The notes beneath the pieces were generated by a model. That model had not been told where the DNA came from, did not search any database, and saw only the letters and a program-made list of their open reading frames with translations. Shown piece by piece: positions 54,401 to 63,966 of a DNA stretch of 64,000 nucleotides (within the stretch, counting starts at the first letter, position 1; the number at the start of each line of letters is the position of its first letter). This DNA comes from Nematostella vectensis (taxonomy: Eukaryota > Cnidaria > Anthozoa > Actiniaria > Edwardsiidae): contig NC_064040.1 of NCBI RefSeq assembly GCF_932526225.1, positions 1,302,001-1,366,000 of the forward strand. The letters are read 5' to 3'. The position numbers and the translations under genes were made by a program.

Positions 54401-57400
54401 CGACCAACTCGGGCGTTTAAGTCTCCGAGCAGGATGATCTTATCACCGGCGGGAACAGAGCTCAGGATGGAACTGAGGTCGTCATAAAACTGCTCGATTG
54501 TCTCCTCTGGGCTCGTGAGGGTAGGAGCATATGCGCTGATGATTGTTGCATAGCGCTTGTAACAGAGAGGTAGACGTAACTTCATCAGCCTTTCATTGAC
54601 ACCTGTAGGTAAGTCTGGAAGTTCTTTCAGTAGACTTGTCCTAATAGCCAGTCCAACCCCGTGGATCCTGTCTTCGTGTGCGGCCTTCCCTTTCCAAAAG
54701 AAAGTGTAACCGCTGGTCTGTTCTGTAAGAGAACCTTCATCGGCGAGGCGGGTCTCGCTCAAAGCTGCGATGTCGATGTTGTAGCGTGCTAGTTCTTTGG
54801 CAACTAGAGCTGTTCTCCTTTGGGGTCTTATGATTCCTCTGTCCATAAGGGTACGGACATTCCATGCTCCTAAGAGTAGTTTATTTTTTCTTCTATCGCT
54901 TCGACCGCATAGATGGATGATCTGCCAGCCGCGGCTTGCTGGCCAGATGCAGTAGGGCAGGCAATGTTTAGACCACCTTTTCTAGGTCCCTCCCTCACTA
55001 GGGTGAGCAGTGCTGTCCTGAAGAGGGCTGCTCAGTCGCCATGGATGCTGCCGAACTTGTCTGCTGCCCTGGGTACAGAAAAAGAACGACCATCTGTCCA
55101 TGGCCGCCTACGTGCAGGTTTTTGACTACAACTCCCAGTGTTCACCTCCACCTGTTGCTTTCGCCAATCCCCCATCGCCGTAGGGCTTATTGAAGAAGTA
55201 AGATGAAGAAAGATAATAAGATGAAAGTACAACGAAACCTGTGCGAGAAAGATATTATAGTGGAAAAGCCGTTGCACAGGGGCAATCCCACTCTCTCTGC
55301 CGCAGAAGCCAGAATCCAGTGGTACGAAGAGTCGTCACGGCTGGTGACCTCCTTGGCCGCAGTGTGATGGCCGTGACGTCTTTAGTGCTCTGTCACGCCC
55401 TAAGCATTCCACGGTGCCTTGCTGCAACGCCTTCTCAGCTATTTAACCCAAAGTGGGCATCTTCTGCCTGATCCGCCATAGCAGTCTTTTCTGTGACTCG
55501 GGTGAGCAAATCCCTAGATGGATTGCCTACCAAGGCTAACAGGCTCCATCTGCCCAGAAGGGAATATACCGTCCCTGGTTCGGTCCCTGGTATAACATTT
55601 TGTCTAAGACAGGTGCACCACGTGAAGGTAGTTATACAGGAATTAGGTGACCAGAGCCGTGGGGAGTAGTCACCCTAAGCACCCAATAATGATATAATTA
55701 TTCACTTCCTTTAGCGCAGGACTGCTCATGTATCAGCGAATCCCGTATTTAGCGTGATATCGGAACCCACGTGAACTGCTACCTAGCGCCTGGTTAATTA
55801 ACCTGGTTAATCTACTCGGCTTAGTTTCGTATTTTAACTCAAACATATTGATTAAAAATAAACTTCTCACTACATTCAGAGTACTTTTCAATTATCTGTT
55901 AAGGACTCGCTTATTTTGAGAAATTTCGGGCTCGTTATGAAAGTAACGCGAAACGGCAAAACTTGAGCGCAGCCCTGCGCTCGCATTAGCCAATAATGAT
56001 ACAATTATTCACTTCCTGTTGCGCAGGACTGCTCATGTATCAGCGAATCCCGTATTTAGCGTGATATCGGAACCCATGTGAACTTCTACCTAGCGCCTGG
56101 TTAATTTACCTGGTTAATCTACTCGGCTTAGTTTCGTATTTTAACTCAAACATATTGATTAAAAATAAACTTGTCACTATATCCAGAGTACTTTTCAATT
56201 ATCTGTTAAGGACTCGCTTATTTTGCGCACCACGTTCACATACAAAAATCGGGTTCTTTTATCGCTTTAACATTGAGATGTGTAGTCCCAAGACCAAAGT
56301 AGCAACACTCGTAAAGTTCTGCTCTGCGCTAAGAAACACGTCTCTGTTACCAGTTCATGTGGGTTCCGGTATTACGCTAAATACGGGATTCGCTGATACA
56401 TGAGCAGTCCTGCGCAACAAGAAGTGAATAATTGTATCATTGGCTAATGCGAGCGCAAGGCTGCGCTCAAGTTTTGCTGTTTCGCGTTACTTTCATAACG
56501 AGCCCGAAATTTCTCAAAATAAGCGAGTTCTTAACAGATAATTAAGAATTACTCTGGATATGGTGACAAGTTTATGTTTAATCAATATGTTTGAGTTAAA
56601 ATACGAAACTAAGCCGAGTAGATTAACCGAGTGGCAGGGACAAGGGCATAGCTGCTCTGCGCTAGGTAGCAGTTCACGTGGGTTCCGATAATACGCTAAA
56701 TACGGGATTCGCTGATACATGAGCAGTCCTGCGCAACAGGAAGTGAATAATTGTATCATTATTGGCTAATGCGAGCGCAGGGCTGCGCTCAAGTTTTGCC
56801 GTTTCGCGTTACTTTCATAACGAGCCCGAAATTTTTCAAAATAAGCGAGTACTTAACAGATAATTGAGAAGTACTCTGGATATAGTGACACGTTTATTTT
56901 TAATCAATATGTTCCGATGTTACGCTAAATACGGGATTCGCTGATACATGAGCAGTCCTGCGCTAAAGGAAGTGAATAATTGTATCATTATTGGCTAATG
57001 CAAGAGCAGGACTGCGCTTTGTGTCTTGTGACCACTTGCAATGATAAGCACTCCAACTCGCGTTGCTATACGTTATAGCCAGCTTGATCATACTAATGTT
57101 ATTTTTGATTTGATAAGATAACAGCCGCTTTGCTAACAGTGGAGTACAAAATATATTGAAAGATAAGCACAAAACGGTGCAGTCGTGCGCGAAACTCGTA
57201 ATTAACTCACAAGTTTTCCCGTTTCGCATCACTTTCATAACTATAGACATGTTTACTTTTAAACAACATGTTTGATTGAAAATACGAAACTAAGCAGAGT
57301 AGATTAACCAAGTGGCAGGTACAAGGGCATAAGCTGCTCTGCGCTAGGTAGAAGTTCACATGGGTTCCGATATCACGCTAAATACGGGATTCGCTGATAC

Positions 57401-60400
57401 ATGAGCAGTCCTGCGCAACAGGAAGTGAATAATTGTATCATTATTGGCTAATGCGAGCGCAGGGCTGCGCTCAAGTTTTGCCGTTTCGCGTTACTTTCAT
57501 AACGAGCCCGAAATTTCTCAAAATAAGCGAGTCCTTAACAGATAAAACAGTGATCAATTCTAAACTGGAAAAAAAACCTATTAAGTGGAAACATCTTAGG
57601 GTCCTGACCCCGTACGCAGTTCTGCTCAAGGTTAAACCAATCAGCTATCGAGCTATGATTTGGGGTTTGCACGGCGCAGATCTGCGCGGTTTGAGCCAAT
57701 CAGACGTTATAGATCTCGGTGACATCAAGGAGGTGTTGACATATAATAACCAGACTACTCTGTATGACATAAATATCTGGTTATTACACGTCAACAGGGG
57801 TAAAGCCTTTGTTAATTCTCAAACAAAAGGTAAAACAAAACCTCTGAAAGTCTGAACGAAAACACCTTCCTTTGACTAAATACAATAAGCTAAAAAGGAG
57901 CGACATTATTTTCACAGGTCCTCTTTTATTATTATAGTTTCTCAAATTGATACTTTTTGTGTTTGATATGTGTATTATTTTTAGCTTACTTGAAAGGTGC
58001 TAATTTGGCGGGATTGTTTTGGCGCGTTAAGAACAGTGTTCTCAAATACTGGAACTTCCTTCGTGTATCTCCTCCTTAGAGTTAATCGATTAACTCCAAT
58101 ATAATGCCTTCCTTATTTTCGGAGTTTATGATATTTCTTTGAATACCTTGTATCCCAGAAGAGTCCTTGCGTTATTTTCCAATTTCAACTGGAAGCTTGG
58201 CAAGCCTTAATCGGCCACGGCGGACTTGTTACTTTGCTTTCGTTGTAAATGCGCATGCAACCATACAAATATCCATCTTTGGTCGCTTAATAGTAAACTC
58301 GGAATGATCAAGCCGGCTATAACGCGAGGCAACGCGAGTTGGAGTGCTTATCATTGCAAGTGGTCACAAGACACAAAGCGCAGTCCTGCGCTTGCATTAG
58401 CCAATGATGATACAATTATTCACTTCCTTTAGCGCAGGACTGCTCATGTATCAGCGAATCCCGTATTTAGCGTGATATCGGAACCCACGTGAACTGCTAC
58501 CTAGCGCCTGGTTAATTAACCTGGTTAATCTACTCGGCTTAGTTTCGTATTTTGACTCAAACATATTGATTAAAAATAAACTTCTCACTACATCCAGAGT
58601 ACTTTTCAATTATCTGTTAAGGACTCGCTTATTTTGAGAAATTTTGGGCTCGTTATGAAAGTAACGCGAAACGGCAAAACTTGAGCGCAGCCCTGCGCTC
58701 GCATTAGCCAATAATGATACAATTATTCACTTCCTGTTGCGCAGGACTGCTCATGTATCAGCGAATCCCGTATTTAGCGTAATACCGGAACCCATCTATA
58801 GTTATGAAAGTGATGCGAAACGGGAAAACTTGTGAGTTAATTACGAGTTTCGCGCACGACTGCACCGTTTTGTGCTTATCTTTCAAGATATTTTTTACTT
58901 CACTGTTAGCAAAGCGGCTGTTATCTTATCAAACCAAAAATAACAATAGTATGATAAAGCCGGCTATAACGTGAAGCAACGCGAGTTGGAGTGCTTATCA
59001 TTGCAAGTGGTCACAAGACACAAAGCGCAGTCCTGCTCTCGCATTAGCCAATAATGATACAATTATTCACTTCCTGTTGCGCAGGACTGCTCGTGTATCA
59101 GCGAATCCCGTATTTAGCGTGATATCGGAACCCATCGTGTCACTGCACTAATCTATTTGTTTTGTCAGAGCCTTATCTAGTAGCCAAGGTGTTAATTGAC
59201 AACAAGCACTATCTGTCAAATTGTGGTTTTGTTAGCAAGGTCAAATTCCTTCTACACGCGTACGTAGTCAAGTAAAGCGTGAATATTTCTCCTCTAAATA
59301 TATTAATGCGTTTGGAAAGAAAGCCCAAGATACAAATACATTTATTAGATGAGAGGTAGATTCATTTGTGAAAGCGATTGCACGCATTGCGTAATTTGAC
59401 CTTTTGTAGCAGATAGAGTCTCATGTTCACAGCTTCGAGCAGCGAGCACGTTAAAGCATCCAAATTTACCCGACGAAAATGCTGTTGCACTTGTTCTGAA
59501 TAAACTGTTATGCCTAAATACTGTTTCAACTCGAATTAAAAGGTATCATGTAAGTAACATGATAAGGATAGGTTAACATTGAGATGTGTAGTCCCAAGAC
59601 CAAAGTAGCAACACTCGTAAAATTCTGCTCTGCGCTAAGAACCACGTCTCTGTTACCAGTTCACGTGGGTTCCGGTATTACGCTAAATACGGGATTCGCT
59701 GATACATGAGCAGTCCTGCGCAACAGGAAGTGAATAATTGTATCATTATTGGCTAATGCGAGCGCAGGGCTGCGCTCAAGTTTTGCCGTTTCGCGTTACT
59801 TTCATAACGAGCCCAAAATTTCTCAAAATAAGCGAGTCCTTAACAGATAATTGAAAAGTACTCTGGATGTAGTGAGAAGTTTATTTTTAATCAATATGTT
59901 TGAGTTAAAATACGAAACTAAGCCGAGTAGATTAACCAGGTTAATTAACCAGGCGCTAGGTAGCAGTTCACGTGGGTTCCGATATCACGCTAAATACGGG
60001 ATTCGCTGATACATGAGCAGTCCTGCGCTAAAGGAAGTGAATAATTGTATCATCATTGGCTAATGCAAGCGCAGGACTGCGCTTTGTGTCTTGTGACCAC
60101 TTGCAATGATAAGCACTCCAACTCGCGTTGCCTCGCGTTATAGCCGGCTTGATCATTCCGAGTTTACTATTAAGCGACCAAAGATGGATATTTGTATGGT
60201 TGCATGCGCATTTACAACGAAAGCAAAGTAACAAGTCCGCCGTGGCCGATTAAGGCTTGCCAAGCTTCCAGTTGAAATTGGAAAATAACGCAAGGACTCT
60301 TCTGGGATACAAGGTATTCAAAGAAATATCATAAACTCCGAAAATAAGGAAGGCATTATATTGGAGTTAATCGATTAACTCTAAGGAGGAGATACACGAA

Positions 60401-63400
60401 GGAAGTTCCAGTATTTGAGAACACTGTTCTTAACGCGCCAAAACAATCCCGCCAAATTAGCACCTTTCAAGTAAGCTAAAAATAATACACATATCAAACA
60501 CAAAAAGTATCAATTTGAGAAACTATAATAATAAAAGAGGACCTGTGAAAATAATGTCGCTCCTTTTTAGCTTATTGTATTTAGTCAAAGGAAGGTGTTT
60601 TCGTTCAGACTTTCAGAGGTTTTGTTTTACCTTTTGTTTGTGAATTAACAAAGGCTTTACCCCTGTTGATGTGTAATAACCAGATATTTATGTCATACAG
60701 AGTAGTCTGGTTATTATATGTCAACACCTCCTTGATGTCACCGAGATCTATAACGTCTGATTGGCTCAAACCGCGCAGATCTGCGCCGTGCAAACCCCAA
60801 ATCATAGCTCGATAGCTGATTGGTTTAACCTTGAGCAGAACTGTGTACGGGGTCAGGACCCTAAGATGTTTCCACTTAATAGGTTTTTTTTCCAGTTTAG
60901 AATTGATCACTGTTATAATTGAAAAGTACTCTGGATGTAGTGAGAAGTTTATTTTTAATCAATATGTTTGAGTTAAAATACGAAACTAAGCCGAGTAGAT
61001 TAACCAGGTTAATTAACCAGGCGCTAGGTAGCAGTTCACATGGGTTCCGATATCACGCTAAATACGGGATTCGCTGATACATGAGCAGTCCTGCGCAACA
61101 GGAAGTGAATAATTGTATCATTATTGGCTAATGCGAGCGCAGGGCTGCGCTCAAGTTTTGCCGTTTCGCGTTACTTTCATAACGAGTCCGAAATTTTTCA
61201 AAATAAGCGAGTACTTAACAGATAATTGAGAAGTACTCTGGATATAGTGACACGTTTATTTTTAATCAATATGTTCCGATGTTACGCTAAATACGGGATT
61301 CGCTGATACATGAGCAGTCCTGCGCTAAAGGAAGTGAATAATTGTATCATTATTGGCTAATGCAAGAGCAGGACTGCGCTTTGTGTCTTGTGACCACTTG
61401 CAATGATAAGCACTCCAACTGGCATTGCTATACGTTATAGCCAGCTTGATCATACTAATGTTATTTTTGATTTGATAAGATAACAGCCGCTTTGCTAACA
61501 GTGGAGTACAAAATATATTGAAAGATAAGCACAAAACGGTGCAGTCGTGCGCGAAACTCGTAATTAACTCACAAGTTTTCCCGTTTCGCATCACTTTCAT
61601 AACTATAGACATGTTTACTTTTAAACAACATGTTTGATTAAAAATACGAAACTAAGCAGAGTAGATTAACCAAGTGGCAGGTACAAGGGCATAAGCTGCT
61701 CTGCGCTAGGTAGAAGTTCACATGGGTTCCAATATCACGCTAAATACGGGATTCGCTGATACATGAGCAGTCCTGCGCAACAGGAAGTGAATAATTGTAT
61801 CATTATTGGCTAATGCGAGCGCAGGGCTGCGCTCAAGTTTTGCCGTTTCGCGTTACTTTCATAACGAGCCCGAAATTTCTCAAAATAAGCGAGTCCTTAA
61901 CAGATAATTGAAAAGTACTCTGGATGTAGTGAGAAGTTTATTTTTAATCAATATGTTTGAGTTAAAATACGAAACTAAGCCGAGTAGATTAACCAGGTTA
62001 ATTAACCAGGCGCTAGGTAGCAGTTCACATGGGTTCCGATATCACGCTAAATACGGGATTCGCTGATACATGAGCAGTCCTGCGCTAAAGGAAGTGAATA
62101 ATTGTATCATTATTGGCTAATGCAAGCGCAGGACTGCGCTTTGTGTCTTGTGACCACTTGCAATGATAAGCACTCCAACTCGCGTTGCCTCGCGTTATAG
62201 CCGGCTTGATCATTCCGAGTTTACTATTAAGCGACCAAAGATGGATATTTGTATGGTTGCATACGCATTTACAACGAAAGCAAAGTAACAAGTCCGCCGT
62301 GGCCGATTAAGGCTTGCCAAGCTTCCAGTTGAAATTGGAAAATAACGCAAGGACTCTTCTGGGATACAGGGTATTCAAAGAAATATCATAAACTCCGAAA
62401 ATAAGGAAGGCATTATATTGGAGTTAATCGATTAACTCTAAGGAGGAGATACACGAAGGAAGTTCCAGTATTTGAGAACACTGTTCTTAACGCGCCAAAA
62501 CAATCCCGCCAAATTAGCACCCTTCAAGTAAGCTAAAAATAATACACATATCAAACACAAAAAGTATCAATTTGAGAAACTATAATAATAAAAGAGGACC
62601 TGTGAAAATAATGTCGCTCCTTTTTAGCTTATTGTATTTAGTCAAAGGAAGGTGTTTTCGTTCAGACTTTCAGAGGTTTTGTTTTACCTTTTGTTTGAGA
62701 ATTAACAAAGGCTTTACCCCTGTTGACATGTAATAACCAGATATTTATGCCATACAGAGTAGTCTGGTTATTGTATGTCAACACCTCCTTGATGTCACCG
62801 AGATCTATAACGTCTGATTGGCTCAAACCGCGCAGATCTGCGCCGTGCAAACCCCAAATCATAGCTCGATAGCTGATTGGTTTAACCTTGAGCAGAACTG
62901 CGTACGGGGTCAGGACCCTAAGATGTTTCCACTTAATAGGTTTTTTTTCCAGTTTAGAATTGATCACTGTTGATAGTGAAAACACAGGAAAATGGGAAAG
63001 GATAGTAAAAACGAAGAAACATGGGAAAGGATAGTGAAAACACAGGTGTGCTATAAGTTATATACCGGTACATACCTGTGTCCAAGATCAGTGACTGCAT
63101 CTTGCAGCCAGTTAGATGCAGCAGCTAAATAAGTAAAGAAGCAGATGAGTTTAGACCAGACCTGGGACTCTCTTTGCGCTCAACATTCTGGCTCGTGTGA
63201 AAATGTCGAAAACTGAAAAGTTCATTGATTTAACCAGAACAAACAAAATTAGCGTAATATTTCTAAAATAAACCCTCGCTCGTCCCTTTGCAGCCATCTT
63301 GAACTAAGCAACTAGGCCACACTGCATATATGTGGTGTATTTTCACGCATGTGCATGCAATACATACTGGACCCTCTTTCACGCGAGCCAGAATGTCAAG

Positions 63401-63966
63401 CGCAAAGAGAGTCCCAGGTCTGGACTAAGGTGAGTTATACTGTTACTACCAGAGTAAACAAGCTACTAGCACAATCTTTACTTTGCTTGCAAGCTCGAGA
63501 CGATTATCACAGAGGTTTGGAACTTGGAGCAATCACTCTGGTAGGGCTTATGATTTTATTGTCTCTTGGATTGCAAAAGTAAGATAAGATTACCACACCT
63601 TTAGATACTTGTTGAAGCGGTTTGTTTCCAGCAGCAAATGTGACAAGCAAGTGGAGGAAAAGGCCAGCAATGGATAGGAAAAACAGGCTGTCCCTGAGTG
63701 CAGAACAGGAAAAACAGGTTATCCCATAAAACAGAGCCAGAAAAACAGGTTTTCCCTAAATATAGAACAGGAAAAACAGGCTATTCTTGAGTACAGAACC
63801 ATAAACCAGGTTATCCCCAAATACAGAACCTGAAAAACAGGATATTCCTGATTACAGAATAGGGAAAAAACAGGTTATTCCTGAATAGGGAAAAAGAAAA
63901 ACAAGCTATTTCTAAATACAGAACACTCACGTCACAATTTCCACTGGTAATAAGAGACGTTCAATG
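45485..63966 (-). CDS. SLC30A6: Zinc transporter 6 (SLC30 family), partial: nine exons, 5' end beyond the window
   Basis: Minus-strand exons are 63966-63931, 63693-63599, 63124-63076, 50766-50647, 50447-50345, 47347-47300, 47088-47020, 46092-46048 and 45808-45485, all GT-AG with consistent phases (about 295 residues). ZnT6 acts in the early secretory pathway as the partner of ZnT5, supplying zinc to ectoenzymes. Matches to the vertebrate protein run in order: NKPLQQVSK before AASNWLQDAVTDLGHS, the NPIALLGIAGALSVLIT membrane segment, LPLSVYSGQALLQ, STLDGVLEFRNEHFWTVSFG, HVRIRRDANEQMVLAHVINKL and TIQVFKDDWIRS. In TM5 the canonical His of the HxxxD zinc site is Phe (FIADSLCAM), as in ZnT6, which is thought not to transport zinc itself. 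The C-terminal tail is variable (Pro/Ser/Tyr-rich). TM1-TM2 are not in the window. Confidence 0.93.
46093..46640 (-). repeat. 48-bp minisatellite copying a SLC30A6 splice acceptor
   Basis: The real acceptor of exon 46092-46048 reads (minus) TTACCTTGCTAG|GCTGGC. Next to it are about 10 units of 48 bp, each with TTGTTTTCTTGCTAGGCTTT on the minus strand, i.e. a polypyrimidine tract plus TAG|GC. The intervening GTTAATAAATAGTTATTG resembles the sequence upstream of the true acceptor (GTTAGTAAATACTTATTG). Confidence 0.93.
47100..47262. repeat. 22-bp tandem repeat next to the SLC30A6 exon at 47020-47088
   Basis: About 7 degenerate copies of AACCAGCACAATAAATTAAC with AA/AAGG joints. The TTGTTAAT part (minus strand) also precedes the real acceptor (TTGTTAATCAG), but the copies lack the CAG. 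Confidence 0.8.
47365..47745. repeat. 32-bp minisatellite in the SLC30A6 intron
   Basis: About 12 copies of GTCTACAGGGGTGGATATAA + CAATGACAGCAT, with GAATAT and GACATA variants. On the minus strand each has CCCCTGTAGACATG, resembling the start of the adjacent exon (GCCCTGTAGATATT, 47300-47347). This likeness is weaker than at the other exons. Confidence 0.92.
47750..50330. repeat. 2.6-kb array of a 36-bp unit, about 71 copies
   Basis: The unit is ACACATGGCCTTTCTTTAGT + GTATTACTGTTAGTTA. It fills nearly the whole SLC30A6 intron between exons 50345 and 47347. Marked variants recur at 216 bp (six units): TTCGTTAAC at 47786, 48002, 48218 and 48434; TAGTGCATT at 49141, 49357, 49645, 49861 and 50077. 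This shows amplification of six-unit blocks. The 870-codon frame across it is an artefact of the 36-bp period. Confidence 0.97.
51648..55682 (-). mobile_element. LINE (non-LTR retrotransposon), about 4.0 kb, TSD CCAAT
   Basis: The outer element is interrupted between CCAAT (51643-51647) and CCAAT (55683-55687). The uninterrupted sequence survives at 58402 (GCATTAGCCAATGATGATAC). The LINE runs on the minus strand: its 3' end at 51648 is a short ATGATGATG tail, and 5' sequence extends to 55682. No LTRs are present. The coding frame is at 51700-54981. It lies in the same orientation as the host gene SLC30A6. Confidence 0.85.
51700..54846 (-). CDS. LINE endonuclease/reverse transcriptase ORF with C-terminal zinc finger
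   Basis: The frame of 1048 codons from ATG 54846 encodes, in order, an EEP/APE-type endonuclease, a reverse transcriptase and a terminal C2H2 finger. Endonuclease motifs are LSETRL (about 34), GDLNARVG (about 145), LIDFVIV (about 212) and WTDHRLVRC (about 238). RT motifs are GKAAGKDGIPAEVYK, NHRGISLL, FIDLTKAFDTVNREALW, NGVKQGCVLAPVLFNL and FADDCAL. The finger is CPICNRICASDFGLRSHMRVH. The frame is open upstream to 54981 and includes the first endonuclease motif GAWNVRTL just before the ATG, so the true start is not this Met. No stops or frameshifts break the domains. Proteins of this type are often mislabelled craniofacial development protein 2-like. The clade is not assigned. Confidence 0.9.
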   Translation of the reverse strand: MDRGIIRPQRRTALVAKELARYNIDIAALSETRLADEGSLTEQTSGYTFFWKGKAAHEDRIHGVGLAIRTSLLKELPDLPTGVNERLMKLRLPLCYKRYATIISAYAPTLTSPEETIEQFYDDLSSILSSVPAGDKIILLGDLNARVGRDYERWDGVLGRHGVGKMNNNGLLLLSKCAEYDLVITNTVFRMADKFKTTWMHPRSKQWHLIDFVIVRQRDIQDVHVTRAMRGAECWTDHRLVRCTLKLHIAPRHPKRPKLVRTPFNTARLQQPSYLQKFQNSLNEKLTANGPLSGDPKEKWNQFRDVVTETAKTALGPKTRKHQDWFDENNEAIENLLARKNKAFMEWQNDPSSAAKKDRFKSLQYLAQQEIRTMRDQWWEKKAEEIQGFADSNNSKHFFSSLKTVYGPSKSGSAPLLSADGATLIKDKTAINMRWREHFSQLLNRPSSVDQSALDQIPQQLLIEELSDPPSMEELTKAIKQMSSGKAAGKDGIPAEVYKALSDEALHAFHSVLISIWDEEVMPADLRDASIVALYKNKGTRTVCENHRGISLLTIAGKILARIMLNRLIPSVAEKNLPESQCGFRPGRCTVDMVFTVRQIQEKCLEQNMNLYAVFIDLTKAFDTVNREALWIILSKLGCPAKFTTLIRLFHDDMTGEVLSDGEPSESFSISNGVKQGCVLAPVLFNLFFTQVLLHAVRDLDLGVYIRYRLDGSLFDLRRLTAKTKTMERLILDALFADDCALMAHQENHLQTIVDKFSEASKLFGLKISLSKTEVLLQPAPDSIPQQPCITIDGTQLKNVDSFVYLGSTISNDNTLDKEIAARIQKASHALGKLRTKVLQHQDIRLSTKLKVYNAIVLPSLLYGCETWTLYCRHIKKLERFHTRSLRAIMRIRWQDRITNLEVLDRADTTSIEAKILQAQLRWSGHVIRMEESRIPRQVLYSELASGYRKKGRPKKRYKDNLKSNLKWTSLLPRQLEAAASNRTCWRALTSNAVQSFEGDRRSRLTAARHRRHRAASASVPTTGVPCPICNRICASDFGLRSHMRVHK
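55688..57545. repeat. Inverted and direct repeat modules of the outer transposon
   Basis: Short modules, each about 110-280 bp, alternate in orientation. One runs GCATTAGCCAATAATGATAC, ACTTCCTGTTGCGCAGGACT, CGAATCCCGTATTTAGCGTG; another contains ACTCGGCTTAGTTTCGTATT and TTAAGGACTCGCTTATTTTG. Plus-orientation copies at about 55690 and 55985 face minus-orientation copies at about 56370, 56690, 56930 and 57370. The region can form extended hairpins. No coding features. Confidence 0.8.
57546..60914. mobile_element. Inner 3.4-kb copy of the same transposon family, TSD ATAA, large palindrome
   Basis: AACAGTGATCAATTC starts at 57546 and GAATTGATCACTGTT ends at 60914, flanked by ATAA (57542-57545 and 60915-60918). 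Intact module copies elsewhere read CTTAACAGATAATTGAAAAG, which gives the pre-insertion site. The arms (57546 to about 58790 and about 59650-60914) are near-identical inverted repeats around a spacer of about 430 bp (59140-59575) found only once in the window. No transposase frame; non-autonomous. Confidence 0.85.
60919..62099. repeat. Further inverted modules on the right side of the outer element
   Basis: Minus-orientation copies of the same modules (TACGGGATTCGCTGATACAT, AGTCCTGCGCAACAGGAAGT, TTTGCCGTTTCGCGTTACTT) repeat four times. The block at 61200-61900 is nearly identical to 56850-57540, so these are two direct copies either side of the inner element. Confidence 0.8.
63694..63925 (-). 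repeat. About 36-bp degenerate repeat copying a SLC30A6 acceptor and exon start
   Basis: The true junction (minus) is CTGCACTCAG|GGACAGCCTG then TTTTTCC at 63693. Upstream in the intron are about seven degenerate units such as CTGTAATCAGGAATATCCTG + TTTTTC, ATTCAGGAATAACCTGTTTT and TACTCAAGAATAGCCTGTTT, each followed by TTCTG. Several keep the CAG|G acceptor and the exon-like CCTGTTTTTC. Confidence 0.88.

Larger units (their letters stand above)
50788..62971. mobile_element. Nested 12.2-kb DNA-transposon-like element with long inverted repeats, TSD GATA
   Basis: The left terminus AACAGTGATCAATTC (50788) is mirrored by GAATTGATCACTGTT (ending 62971), and GATA flanks both sides (50784-50787 and 62972-62975). 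The first ~860 bp (50788-51647) is repeated inverted at 62100-62971. The interior is a mosaic of direct and inverted copies of modules such as CAGCGAATCCCGTATTTAGC, GCAGGACTGCTCATGTATCA and CGTTTCGCGTTACTTTCATA. No transposase frame was found; the ~101-codon frames in the arms (MINSKLEKKPIKWKHL) recur because the arms are repeated. The 4-bp duplication excludes hAT and Mutator. The superfamily is not assigned. Confidence 0.8.

Noticed and set aside
57433-62985. Repeated 68-140-codon frames (MINSKLEKKPIKWKHL, MLLCFRCKC, MSIVMKVMRNG)
   Set aside because: They recur because they lie in copies of the transposon arms; they share no known domain and differ by frame-neutral noise only because copies are young.
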